Positions 1 through 7,748 of a stretch of 11,427 nucleotides of DNA are shown in pieces. The translations under genes and the position numbers were made by a program. Source of the stretch: Rhodospirillales bacterium 47_12_T64 (GTDB lineage: Bacteria > Pseudomonadota > Alphaproteobacteria > Kiloniellales > Kiloniellaceae); NCBI GenBank assembly GCA_002162915.1, contig MABB01000041.1:3899-15325 (forward strand), written 5' to 3'. The notes beneath the pieces were generated by a model. It did not search any database. It had not been told where the DNA came from and saw only the letters and a program-made list of their open reading frames with translations. How positions within the stretch are numbered: the stretch's first letter is position 1; each line of letters begins with the position of its first letter.

Positions 1-318
1 CAGGTTCAAGATCGTCTTCTCCCCTTTTTGATAAAACTGGCAAAGCAAGATTGTTCTGCTGTTTGCGTGGCACATAAAGGGATAATACGCGCCATTTATG
101 CCAAGGCAATCGGCTGGAACATGTTGGGGAAGCCACCCGAAAAACTACGGGACAACAGTGCGCATTTGTTTAGAATTTCTCGATCCGGCAGTTTAGAAGT
201 ATCACAAATGAATCTCTCTCTATTGGATAACAGTCCAGATTTTCCCCTACCCAATTCCCCCGTGCCAAATTTTTCGACAAAGCCTGATCACAGCCCAGCT
301 ACAGGAAAGAAACGATGA
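1..318 (+). CDS. Histidine phosphatase family protein, 3' part only
   Basis: The gene is open at the left edge; about 105 codons remain, in frame from base 1. The fragment shows VAHKGIIRAIYAKAIGW (the His codon is 73-75), matching the C-terminal catalytic-histidine motif of the phosphoglycerate-mutase-like histidine phosphatases (VxHGGVIRAL type). Here Lys replaces the usual first Gly after His. The N-terminal RHG motif that carries the phosphorylated histidine must lie upstream and is not visible. The last 30 residues form a proline- and serine-rich tail ending in a basic GKKR, beyond the normal fold. The stop overlaps the next start (ATGA), so it is translationally coupled to the glycosyltransferase. 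By family knowledge these enzymes remove phosphate from sugars, nucleotides or proteins; the substrate cannot be deduced. Next to a glycosyltransferase, a sugar phosphate is plausible. Confidence 0.8.
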   Translation, partial: QVQDRLLPFLIKLAKQDCSAVCVAHKGIIRAIYAKAIGWNMLGKPPEKLRDNSAHLFRISRSGSLEVSQMNLSLLDNSPDFPLPNSPVPNFSTKPDHSPATGKKR

Positions 319-1511
319 GTACTGACGTGTTTCTTTATGTACAGCACCTCTTGGGGATCGGTCATTTAAGAAGGGCCTCACTCCTTGCCAAAGCTATGAA
401 CAAAAAAGGATTGAACGTTCTTTTTGTCACCGGCGGTCGACCTGTTCCAAATCTGGACGTTGGTGAAGTCGAGTTATGTCAACTGCCGCCTCTTCATGCC
501 GCCGATGACAGTTTTAAAGTATTGATGAACATTGAGAATCAAGTCGTCGATGATTCATGGAAAGAAAAGCGAAAAGACATTCTTCTACAAAAATTCAACG
601 AGGCCGATCCTAAAATGCTCCTGCTAGAGATGTTTCCCTTTGGCCGTCGTCAAATGCGATTTGAACTAGATCCCCTGATATCCCTTGCCAAGGAAAAAGG
701 AATTCCTATCGTCACATCCATAAGGGATATTCTGACAACACATAAAACACCGGGAAAAGGGGAGTGGATTATTGATCGTGTTAAAAAAGACATTGATCAT
801 GTCCTGGTCCATGGGGATTCTTCCTTCATCCCTCTAGAAGCTAGTTTTCCTCTGGCCGACCAACTAGCTGACAAAATCAGTTATACTGGATATGTCGTAG
901 AATCCGACACAGGAAATCTTGCCTGTTCTACAGAACAGGAACGCTCTCCACGCCATGGTGTACTTGTTTCTGCAGGAGGTGGAGCCGTGGCACAGCCTCT
1001 TGCTGAAGCGGTGCTTCATGCCAAGGAGCTCAGCAAATTGAAAGATGTTCCCTGGCGCCTTCTTCTTGGAAACAACCTTCCCGAAGAGGATTTTAAAGCA
1101 ATTACTGATCGGGCACCAAAGGGCATGACGGTTGAACGCAACCGACCGGACTTTCAAAGGCTCCTCAAAGCTTCCCAATTGTCGATCAGTCAGGCTGGTT
1201 ACAATACTGTACTTGAGATTTTAACAACATCGACCCCGGCTATCGTCGTCCCTTTTTCCGCAGACACACAAAGCGAGCAGACAGCCAGAGCTGAGAAACT
1301 TGAAAAACTTGGTGCTCTTAAAGTTATATCGGAAAAACTACTCTCTCCAACGTATCTGGCACAGGCTATTGATGCCATGGTGGGTGATGCCACGACAGGA
1401 CATCCCGTTAACAAAGTTGATATCCGTATGAATGGTGCAGAAAATTCAGCCAATATCGTTTATAAAATGATCCAGGCACAAAATACCCGAGAAAGTAACG
1501 CCCGTGGATAA
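315..1511 (+). CDS. MurG-like predicted glycosyltransferase (COG4671 type)
   Basis: A GT-B-fold protein of 398 residues. The N-terminal Rossmann half opens with VFLYVQHLLGIGHLRRA, where the GIGH loop (14-17) corresponds to the acceptor-side glycine loop of MurG-like enzymes. The C-terminal half has a second glycine-rich turn, SAGGG (219-223). It also carries a nucleotide-sugar signature, SQAGYNTVLEIL (292-303), followed by P313 and a QSEQTARAEKLEKLGA segment (319-334), as in GT28 proteins. No signal peptide or TM segment is seen, so it probably acts at the cytoplasmic membrane face. The start is set by an AGGAAAG Shine-Dalgarno (303-309) and the ATGA overlap with the phosphatase. The family is labelled only as predicted glycosyltransferase; donor and acceptor are unknown. 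Its place in a run with a phosphatase and a membrane protein suggests envelope glycan or glycolipid work (inference). Confidence 0.82.
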   Translation: MSTDVFLYVQHLLGIGHLRRASLLAKAMNKKGLNVLFVTGGRPVPNLDVGEVELCQLPPLHAADDSFKVLMNIENQVVDDSWKEKRKDILLQKFNEADPKMLLLEMFPFGRRQMRFELDPLISLAKEKGIPIVTSIRDILTTHKTPGKGEWIIDRVKKDIDHVLVHGDSSFIPLEASFPLADQLADKISYTGYVVESDTGNLACSTEQERSPRHGVLVSAGGGAVAQPLAEAVLHAKELSKLKDVPWRLLLGNNLPEEDFKAITDRAPKGMTVERNRPDFQRLLKASQLSISQAGYNTVLEILTTSTPAIVVPFSADTQSEQTARAEKLEKLGALKVISEKLLSPTYLAQAIDAMVGDATTGHPVNKVDIRMNGAENSANIVYKMIQAQNTRESNARG

Positions 1512-2061
1512 AATTTCATCACACAGTCTCCATTACCCCTTGTTTGATATCTATTGGGATTACGCAAAAACAATTGTTGGGTTAACCATCGGTGTTGGTG
1601 GCCTGGTTTATGGGTTGGTAAATTTAATTTCAATCCTCTTTTTTGGATCTGTTGTCGCCATCTTTTGTTTCTTTGGTTTCCAAAGTTATAAACGTCATAA
1701 ATCCTTGGTAAAGGTTGATAAAGAAGGTGTACGTTTTAAGAGCTGGAGCCAACAAGAAATCTCATGGAAATCTATCAAAAACATAGAGCTACGTTATTTT
1801 GGTCGCCCAGCCAAAGAAAAGGATGATAATCAAAAGCCAAAAGGTATTTTGCATCTCGTCATAAAAAACGACGATCAGAAAATCACCGTCGATTCCAGTC
1901 TTTATGGTTTTCGCTACCTCGTGTGGTGTGCGATCTTGGCTGTTAAAGAATACAAAGCCCCGCTTGACCCGGGCACAGTTGGCAATATGCTAGATATTGG
2001 ACTGGATCCAGAAGGTGATAGTGAAATGCCTGACCCACTCATTCCGGGATTTAACCTGTGA
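1504..2061 (+). CDS. Two-TM membrane protein with PH-like cytoplasmic domain, unknown function
   Basis: This 185-residue protein is not recognised by name. Two hydrophobic segments lie at about 21-39 and 42-61, followed by a basic stop-transfer stretch (SYKRHK, 61-66). Residues about 66-150 then alternate strands in the pattern of bacterial PH-like domains: VDKEGVRFKSW, a WKSIKNIEL strand, ILHLVIKN, and a closing helix near 135-150 (YGFRYLVWCAILAVKEY). The tail is acidic and rich in Pro and Gly (151-185). The start is GTG at 1504, overlapping the glycosyltransferase stop by 8 nt, with a modest GAGAAAG ribosome site at 1489-1495; no ATG lies near. Tight coupling suggests a partner role with the glycosyltransferase at the inner membrane, but that is inference only. 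Confidence 0.72.
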   Translation: MDKISSHSLHYPLFDIYWDYAKTIVGLTIGVGGLVYGLVNLISILFFGSVVAIFCFFGFQSYKRHKSLVKVDKEGVRFKSWSQQEISWKSIKNIELRYFGRPAKEKDDNQKPKGILHLVIKNDDQKITVDSSLYGFRYLVWCAILAVKEYKAPLDPGTVGNMLDIGLDPEGDSEMPDPLIPGFNL

Positions 2062-2090
2062 AGCATAATAAAGGGTCAGGTCAACAGGGT

Positions 2091-2120
2091 ATGAACAGTG
2101 GGGCTGAGATTAAGCCGTGA
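2091..2120 (+). other. Nine-codon mini-ORF coupled to the ABC ATPase start
   Basis: The ATG at 2091 opens MNSGAEIKP and stops with TGA at 2118-2120. That stop overlaps the GTG start of the ATPase gene in the arrangement GTGA. It fills most of the only real gap in an otherwise overlapping operon. The ATPase GTG itself has only a distant purine run (GGGG near 2100) as a ribosome site, so reinitiation after the mini-ORF is possible. The mini-ORF's own ribosome site is also weak. Short ORFs are common by chance, so this is tentative. Confidence 0.25.
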
Positions 2121-4033
2121 ACGATCTATTACAGGTCAATGACCTGCGTGTGGCCTTCAAACTCCCCGAGGGTGAGCTGAATGCGGTAAAGGGGGTGTCT
2201 TTTCGCATTCCAAAAGGGAAAACCGTCTCTCTGGTTGGGGAGTCCGGTTCGGGTAAGTCTGTTGTCAGTCAGGCAATTATGGGGATTCTTCCCAAAATAG
2301 CTCACGTCGCCAGTGGACAAATCCTCTTTGCAGATCCTAAAAATCCAGGGGAAATACTCGATATCGCCCAAATCCACCCCGATAGCAGGCAGATGCGCAA
2401 TATCAGGGGTGGTCGTATATCCATGGTTTTCCAGGAACCGATGACCTCTCTCTCTCCGGTTCATACTGTGGGAAATCAAATTTGTGAAGCCCTTGAGCTT
2501 CATCGTTCCATGAGCGCTTCGCAAGCTCTTGAAATGACCACGGATATGCTACGGATGGTTGGATTTCCAGATCCGATCAGAGCGATGCAGACCTATCCAT
2601 TTGAGCTCTCAGGCGGTCTTAGGCAGCGTGCCGTCATCGCAATGGCGTTGGTTTGCCACCCCGCTCTCCTTGTCGCAGATGAGCCCACCACCGCTTTGGA
2701 TGTGACGATACAAGCGCAAATTCTTAAATTAATAAAAGATTTGCAGATCGAACTCGACATGTCTGTGCTCATGATCACACACGATCTGGGTGTTGTGACC
2801 AATATGGCAGATGAAGTGGTTGTGATGTATCACGGAGAGATAATGGAAAGTGGCACAGTCGAAGACATATTCCGACATGCCAGCCACCCCTATCTCAAAG
2901 CCCTTTTAAATGCGGTTCCGCGATTTGATATGAAACCAGGCGAGCGGCTAAAGCCAATCCGGGAAATCATTCATGCTGATGACAATCCAATCTTGACTGC
3001 CAAGCGTAAACGTCGAGTCATTTCGGAAGATGACCCTCCCCTTTTAGAGGTGAAAAACATCAATAAATCCTTTTCTATCAGAAAGGGAGGATTTTTCTCA
3101 AAAAGCATCGATGAAAAAGTCTTGGCTGTTGATGACATCAGCTTTTATGTAAAACGCGGAGAATGCCTCGGCCTTGTCGGCGAGAGCGGATGTGGGAAGA
3201 CGACACTTTCAAAAATTATAATGCGTGCTCTTTCTCCCGATAGTGGGTCGGTTATTTTCAGAGATCAGGAAAACAATCCTGTTGATGTTCTCAGCTTGAA
3301 AAAATCAGAGTTGTTCGATTTCCGCGAGCGCGTTCAGTTTATGTTTCAAGATCCCTACAGTTCGCTCAATCCTCGCATGACCGTGCAGGAACTCATCGGT
3401 GAGCCCTTGCTCATCCACGGTATGAAAAATGTCGCTGAAAGACGTAAAATGGTGGAGCGTCTCATGGATGTCGTGGGACTCGCTCCCATGCATATCAACC
3501 GCTACCCTCACTCTTTTTCAGGTGGACAGCGCCAGCGTATCGGCATTGCACGGGCGCTTGCGCTCCAACCCGACCTCTTGATCTGCGACGAGCCCGTTTC
3601 TGCCCTGGATGTCTCTATTCAGGCGCAAGTTCTCAACCTGTTAAAAGATCTAAAAGAAGCTCTCGGACTAACTTATATCTTCATCAGTCACAATTTGGCT
3701 GTGATTGATTACGTTGCAGATCGCATCATGGTTATGTGCAGCGGACGTATCGTCGAAACAGCCCCCAAAGAACTTCTGTTCAAGAATCCTGTACATCCTT
3801 ACACCCGCGCACTGGTCTCTGCGGTTCCTGATCCTGATTTGGATCGACCCCTCGATTTGCATGACCTGTTGGCCAGTAAGGCATCAATACCGTCAAAATG
3901 GCCTGCCCCTTTTACGGTTGATGAAGTAAACAAGATGGAAATGTTTGACCTTGGTGGTGGTCATTTTGTCAGAGCCTGCAAAGGTTCTGATGCCCTCCTC
4001 ATGTCTCACCTAGAAACAGAGGAGGCACTATAA
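2117..4033 (+). CDS. Oligopeptide-type ABC importer, fused double ATP-binding protein
   Basis: One 638-residue chain holds two complete DppD/DppF-like nucleotide-binding domains and powers the importer formed with the two downstream permeases. Domain 1 has Walker A GESGSGKS (41-48), Q-loop Q106, signature LSGGL (164-168), Walker B with D188-E189, and switch H222. Domain 2 has GESGCGKT (355-362), Q411, FSGGQ (467-471), D491-E492 and H525. Each domain ends with the HPY-x-AL-x-AVP motif of oligopeptide transporters (257-268 and 560-571). A linker rich in Lys and Arg lies near 296-300, and the chain ends with a GHFVRA segment (615-620) that I associate with this subfamily. GTG at 2117 is the first possible start, since an in-frame TAA stands two codons before. 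The architecture is like YejF of E. coli, but the order here is ATPase-permease-permease. Substrate is probably peptide; this is not provable here. Confidence 0.9.
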   Translation: MNDLLQVNDLRVAFKLPEGELNAVKGVSFRIPKGKTVSLVGESGSGKSVVSQAIMGILPKIAHVASGQILFADPKNPGEILDIAQIHPDSRQMRNIRGGRISMVFQEPMTSLSPVHTVGNQICEALELHRSMSASQALEMTTDMLRMVGFPDPIRAMQTYPFELSGGLRQRAVIAMALVCHPALLVADEPTTALDVTIQAQILKLIKDLQIELDMSVLMITHDLGVVTNMADEVVVMYHGEIMESGTVEDIFRHASHPYLKALLNAVPRFDMKPGERLKPIREIIHADDNPILTAKRKRRVISEDDPPLLEVKNINKSFSIRKGGFFSKSIDEKVLAVDDISFYVKRGECLGLVGESGCGKTTLSKIIMRALSPDSGSVIFRDQENNPVDVLSLKKSELFDFRERVQFMFQDPYSSLNPRMTVQELIGEPLLIHGMKNVAERRKMVERLMDVVGLAPMHINRYPHSFSGGQRQRIGIARALALQPDLLICDEPVSALDVSIQAQVLNLLKDLKEALGLTYIFISHNLAVIDYVADRIMVMCSGRIVETAPKELLFKNPVHPYTRALVSAVPDPDLDRPLDLHDLLASKASIPSKWPAPFTVDEVNKMEMFDLGGGHFVRACKGSDALLMSHLETEEAL

Positions 4034-5031
4034 TGCTTGGCTATATGGTCAACCGCATCCTCGCGATGGTTCCCACCCTTTTGATTATTTCGGCAATTAT
4101 TTTTGTTCTTATCCAGCTTCCGCCCGGTGATTTTCTTGAAACCCAGATTGCAGAAATGCAATCTCAGGGTGAGAACGTCGATCAGGAAAAAATTGAATAC
4201 CTTCGGACGGAATACGGGTTGGATAAGCCCATGTATGTCCAGTATTTTAACTGGGTAACCGGCCTTATACAGGGTGACCTGGGATATTCATTCGAACATG
4301 AGCTACCTGTAAACGAGGTAATAGGCGACCGAATAATCCTTACGATTATTCTTGCCCTTGCTGCCACCTTATTTACTTATATCCTGTCTTTCCCTATCGG
4401 AATTTATACCGCTGTAAATCAATATTCCGTCGGAGATTATGTTTTTAGTTTTGTCGGGTTTATTGGGTTAGCAACCCCAAATTTCCTGCTTGCACTCATA
4501 TTGTTATATTTTGCAAACGTGTGGTTTGGCACCTCTATTGGCGGCCTTATGGACGAAGAGTTTATCGGCCAACCCTGGAGTTATGATAAATTCCTTTCCG
4601 TACTGGAGCACCTGTGGGTCCCCGTTATTGTCATAGGAACGTCAGGCACTGCGGGAATGATACGTCGATTAAGGGCTAATTTGCTTGATGAACTATCAAA
4701 ACAATATGTCATTACCGCCAAAGCCAAAGGGCAATCTCCCCTTAAGATCCTTTTGAAATACCCCCTTAGACTGGCTATCAACCCTTTCATCGCAGACATC
4801 GGCTCCATCCTTCCGGATTTACTCTCTGGGTCCGTTCTTGTTGCCGTCGTAATGGGCTTGGAAACGACAGGTCCGATGTTGGTGAATTCACTTTTAAGTC
4901 AAGATATGTATCTTGCCGGATCCTTCCTGATTATTGAAGCCTCTCTCGTTGTCGTCGGCGTCTTTGTTTCAGATCTCATACTCGTGGCAATCGACCCGAG
5001 AATTCGTCTTGGTGGGGGAGCAGAAAAATGA
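4033..5031 (+). CDS. Oligopeptide-type ABC importer, permease 1 (DppB/YejB-like)
   Basis: A six-TM inner-membrane permease of 332 residues. Hydrophobic segments lie near 9-29, 100-121, 135-162, 190-211, 255-277 and 297-320. The N-terminus LGYMVNRILAMVPTLLIIS and the PPGDF motif (30-34) after TM1 are typical of the DppB family, as is YGLDKPMYVQYFNWVTGLIQGDLGYS in the first periplasmic loop (residues 61-86). The cytoplasmic EAA coupling loop is at about 222-243 (YVITAKAKGQSPLKILLKY). The start ATG overlaps the ATPase stop by one base (TAATG). A strong GGAGG (4021-4025) sits 7 nt upstream. It should pair with permease 2 and the double ATPase. The chain is somewhat shorter than E. coli YejB, and I would not equate the two. 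Confidence 0.9.
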   Translation: MLGYMVNRILAMVPTLLIISAIIFVLIQLPPGDFLETQIAEMQSQGENVDQEKIEYLRTEYGLDKPMYVQYFNWVTGLIQGDLGYSFEHELPVNEVIGDRIILTIILALAATLFTYILSFPIGIYTAVNQYSVGDYVFSFVGFIGLATPNFLLALILLYFANVWFGTSIGGLMDEEFIGQPWSYDKFLSVLEHLWVPVIVIGTSGTAGMIRRLRANLLDELSKQYVITAKAKGQSPLKILLKYPLRLAINPFIADIGSILPDLLSGSVLVAVVMGLETTGPMLVNSLLSQDMYLAGSFLIIEASLVVVGVFVSDLILVAIDPRIRLGGGAEK

Positions 5032-6188
5032 GTAAGCAACCCTTGGAACATTATGTAAATCCAGCGCCGTTTGACCCCGCTTCAGTAACAGAACTAACGC
5101 CTCAGCAAGAGCGATACTACACTGCTTCTCAATGGCAGATAATGTGGTGGAAATTCAAAAAACACAAATTAGCGGTCTATTCAGGCATCATCTTATTATG
5201 CATGTACACCGTTGCTTTATTTGCTGAAATTGTCGCGCCATACAGCCTGCATAACCGTGAAATCGATTATATTTACGCCCCCCCACAAGTTGTTCATCTG
5301 TTTCATGAAGGCGAGCTTATCGGGCCCTTTGTTTACAGCTTTGACTACAACCTGAACATGGAAAACCTGCAGCGTGAATATACGCCAAACTTAACCAAAA
5401 TTAACAAGTTGCAATTTTTCTGTCGCAGCAATCAAAGTTACGAGTTCTGGGGTTTATTCAGTGGGGATTTCCACATTGTATGCCCGCCTGATAACAGTAC
5501 TTTCTTTGTCTGGGGTACCGATCGTCTCGGGCGTGATATTTTCAGTCGGATAATCTATGGCTCGCGAATCTCGCTGACAATCGGGCTAATCGGCGTATTT
5601 ATCAGTTTTGTACTTGGTACATTACTCGGAGGAATGGCTGGTTATTTTGGTGGATTGATCGATAGCATGGTTCTCAGAGCCATTGAAATACTGAAATCTT
5701 TTCCAAGTTTACCGCTTTTTATGACAATTTCCGCCCTATTGCCCGTCACCTGGAGTCCACTTGGCGTTTTCTTTGGTATTTCCATCATCCTGGGATTTCT
5801 CGATTGGCCAGGATTAGCCCGAGCCGTCAGATCAAAACTGCTCAGCCTCCGAGAAGAAGATTTCACCACCGCTGCCCAATTGATGGGGGCTTCTCATGCG
5901 CGTGTGATCGGCAGGCACCTTCTGCCATCTTTCAGCAGCCATTTGATCGCTTCCGCAACGCTCGCGGTACCAATGATGATTCTTGGCGAGACCAGCCTCT
6001 CCTTTTTGGGACTAGGCCTGCGTGCCCCGATTACATCCTGGGGGGTTTTGCTCAATGAAGCGACAAACATCAGCGCTGTTGTTCTCTACCCCTGGCTTCT
6101 TTTGCCCGTTCAGCCAGTAATCCTGGTTGTCCTCTGCTATAACTTCCTGGGCGATGGTCTTCGCGACGCCGCGGACCCATACAAGTAA
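5028..6188 (+). CDS. Oligopeptide-type ABC importer, permease 2 (DppC/YejE-like) with long periplasmic insert
   Basis: A 386-residue partner permease. A cytoplasmic N-terminal tail of about 45 residues precedes TM1 (47-70). An enlarged periplasmic loop (about 71-163) follows, ending in the family motif WGTDRLGRDIFSRIIYGSR (162-180). The TM core runs 182-376, with the EAA loop at 275-300 (REEDFTTAAQLMGASHARVIGRHLLP region) and the GETSLSFLGLGL motif at 320-331. The loop carries the segment YEFWGLFSGDFH and two cysteines, C132 and C152, that could form a disulfide in the periplasm. Start by ATGA overlap with permease 1, with a GGGGGAG ribosome site at 5014-5020. It is the last gene of the unit; a hairpin follows 5 nt after the stop. 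No substrate-binding protein gene follows, so the binding component must be upstream of the window or elsewhere. Confidence 0.9.
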   Translation: MSKQPLEHYVNPAPFDPASVTELTPQQERYYTASQWQIMWWKFKKHKLAVYSGIILLCMYTVALFAEIVAPYSLHNREIDYIYAPPQVVHLFHEGELIGPFVYSFDYNLNMENLQREYTPNLTKINKLQFFCRSNQSYEFWGLFSGDFHIVCPPDNSTFFVWGTDRLGRDIFSRIIYGSRISLTIGLIGVFISFVLGTLLGGMAGYFGGLIDSMVLRAIEILKSFPSLPLFMTISALLPVTWSPLGVFFGISIILGFLDWPGLARAVRSKLLSLREEDFTTAAQLMGASHARVIGRHLLPSFSSHLIASATLAVPMMILGETSLSFLGLGLRAPITSWGVLLNEATNISAVVLYPWLLLPVQPVILVVLCYNFLGDGLRDAADPYK

Positions 6189-6193
6189 ACCAG

Positions 6194-6227
6194 TAAAGCG
6201 GGATCGGCCTGATCTGATCCCGCTTTA
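6194..6227. terminator. Bidirectional hairpin terminator between convergent genes
   Basis: Perfect 12-bp inverted repeat: TAAAGCGGGATC (6194-6205) and GATCCCGCTTTA (6216-6227), with a 10-nt loop. It lies 5 nt after the permease 2 stop and 18 nt after the cyclase stop on the other strand. The stem has a GC core with A-tract and T-tract ends. Neither flank has a long T run, so efficiency may be modest, but position and symmetry fit a shared terminator. Confidence 0.75.
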
Positions 6228-6244
6228 ACCTTATTTCCTGTAAT

Positions 6245-7567
6245 TTACTCGGCCATAACCACAAGGTTTACGGGTCTGGAAATGCCTATTATCTGACTAT
6301 TTCCAAGCATTCTTTTCTGACTCTTTGGTTCGTACCCCTGTTCAAGAGCCCTGTTATAGGCAGCGTCATCCGCAAGGGCGCGCGCGCCGACATCCTTGTT
6401 GTGTTTCTCGAGTTTTGCAGAAAGATTAACGGCGTCCCCAATGACCGTGTATTCCAAACGGGTATCATCGCCAACCGCCCCAAAAAGAACGGAACCTACG
6501 GCGATTGAACCATTTACCAGCGGAACATCCTGCCCGCCCTCACGGTGCCAATTATTGGTAACCATCATAAGTTCATCCATCGCTCTCAAAGCGTCAGCAG
6601 CATAGGTTTCAGACGGTTCAGAAGCCCCAAAAGTCGCCATGATACCGTCCCCCATAAACTTATCGATGCTCCCACCATGTTTTTGAATAACCGGCACACA
6701 GAGTTGTTGATATTCAGCAAGAGTCCCCATGACGACTTCGGCGGTTTCCCGCGATGCCATCTTTGTGAATCCGCGCATATCAAGGTTCATGATAGCCGCT
6801 TCCCGACGCTCTGCATTCCCAGCCATGATTTTATCTTCTGAGTGGGTAATCTTTGCGGCAACTTCCGGAGAGAAAAACCGCGAAAGTTCTTCCGCAGCCT
6901 GTCGTTCTGACACTGAGTGTATCAATAATCTTCGGGCGCGAATGAGGGCCACAGCAAGGATAAGTGTCACGATTAAAATAGAGATTATCTTGTCAAACTC
7001 GGCCCCCAAGAGGATAGAATTTGAGGTCATGTATTGCACATAATTACGGGTAATCATGCTATCCATAGAATCAATTTTGACCACATAGAGGATCATGATT
7101 CCCCAGCCAATCGCCGCAAACAAGCCTGCAATAATGACAAACTTTGCTTCGAATCTGAGAGCCCGAATAGCAATAAAAATAAAGACATAGAGAAGCGTCG
7201 GCACTTTTAAATAAAAGCTCGGTGGTTGATTATACTGGATATGAAAACTCCAGATCAAAACCATCAGCAAAGTCATATCGAACAAAGCCGACATAGCCAG
7301 AGACCAGTCTGGCATCCTGTACTTATACGACCAGATAATACGAATGACTGTCAGGGCAAGATATATCGCCAAGGCCCAGGGGACAGGGGCAAAAGTGACA
7401 TCCTCGTTAAAGGTTTTCGGAGATAGCAAATAGAGGGCGCCAAAAATGCTCACAACAGCAAGCTGTATCCAGCCAATTAGCTGCTCAGTTTGATCTTCCT
7501 GCTCATGGATTGCATTAAGAACCCGCTCTGGCAAAGCAGTTTCATTAACCGAGCTAAACCACTTCAT
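6245..7567 (-). CDS. Membrane class III adenylate/guanylate cyclase
   Basis: A 440-residue protein: a cytoplasmic N-tail, about six TM segments (near 31-49, 63-79, 91-109, 122-138, 141-163, 193-210), a linker with LSRFFSPEVAAKI (228-240), and a class III cyclase domain (about 255-400). The metal-binding aspartates are D263 (NLDMRGFT) and D307 (FMGDGIM). The base-specifying pair is K303 and T374, which fits ATP rather than GTP. The ribose Asn is N381 in GDAVNLSAKLE. The transition-state arginine position is Lys385 instead. The product is therefore probably cAMP, sensed through an unrecognised membrane domain. Start ATG has AGAGG ten nt upstream. It lies downstream of an MBL hydrolase and a CenR-like regulator, separated by 181 nt containing a palindrome, so separate control is likely. 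Confidence 0.88.
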   Translation of the reverse strand: MKWFSSVNETALPERVLNAIHEQEDQTEQLIGWIQLAVVSIFGALYLLSPKTFNEDVTFAPVPWALAIYLALTVIRIIWSYKYRMPDWSLAMSALFDMTLLMVLIWSFHIQYNQPPSFYLKVPTLLYVFIFIAIRALRFEAKFVIIAGLFAAIGWGIMILYVVKIDSMDSMITRNYVQYMTSNSILLGAEFDKIISILIVTLILAVALIRARRLLIHSVSERQAAEELSRFFSPEVAAKITHSEDKIMAGNAERREAAIMNLDMRGFTKMASRETAEVVMGTLAEYQQLCVPVIQKHGGSIDKFMGDGIMATFGASEPSETYAADALRAMDELMMVTNNWHREGGQDVPLVNGSIAVGSVLFGAVGDDTRLEYTVIGDAVNLSAKLEKHNKDVGARALADDAAYNRALEQGYEPKSQKRMLGNSQIIGISRPVNLVVMAE

Positions 7568-7590
7568 CTGTTATAAGCCTCTGGTGAAAG

Positions 7591-7631
7591 TAGAATAGTC
7601 TCTTAGATAAGATCATCTTATCTTTATTCTA
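7591..7631. promoter_or_regulatory. Nested palindrome upstream of the cyclase gene, operator-like
   Basis: A perfect 19-bp palindrome AGATAAGATCATCTTATCT (7605-7623; arms of 9, single centre base) lies 38-56 nt before the cyclase ATG. It is flanked by a second pair of arms, TAGAATA (7591-7597) and TATTCTA (7625-7631). The AT-only character and lack of a T tail argue against a terminator and for a dimeric regulator's operator. On the - strand TATAGAAT, overlapping its edge, could serve as a -10, but no convincing -35 at proper spacing was found. Confidence 0.5.
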
Positions 7632-7701
7632 TACCCCAAAAGATCAAAGAGTTGTCAGTTTTCCGTGATCGCTAATTGAGAATGATTTATCTGGTGCTGT
7701 T

Positions 7702-7723
7702 TGACACCCGGCTGACACCCGGC
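7702..7723. repeat. Tandem 11-bp direct repeat (two copies)
   Basis: TGACACCCGGC occurs twice head to tail (7702-7712 and 7713-7723) with no mismatch, in the gap between the hydrolase stop and the cyclase start. The period of 11 bp puts both copies on the same helix face, as in binding sites of OmpR-type regulators. It may equally be a polymerase-slippage duplication. No further copy was noticed in the window. Confidence 0.6.
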
Positions 7724-7748
7724 CAATAAACTCAGGCAGTCAATAAGT

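Noticed and set aside
7701..7706. Perfect -35 hexamer TTGACA on the + strand
   Set aside because: It lies at the edge of the tandem 11-mer, and no acceptable -10 stands 16-18 nt downstream; transcription would be antisense to the hydrolase.
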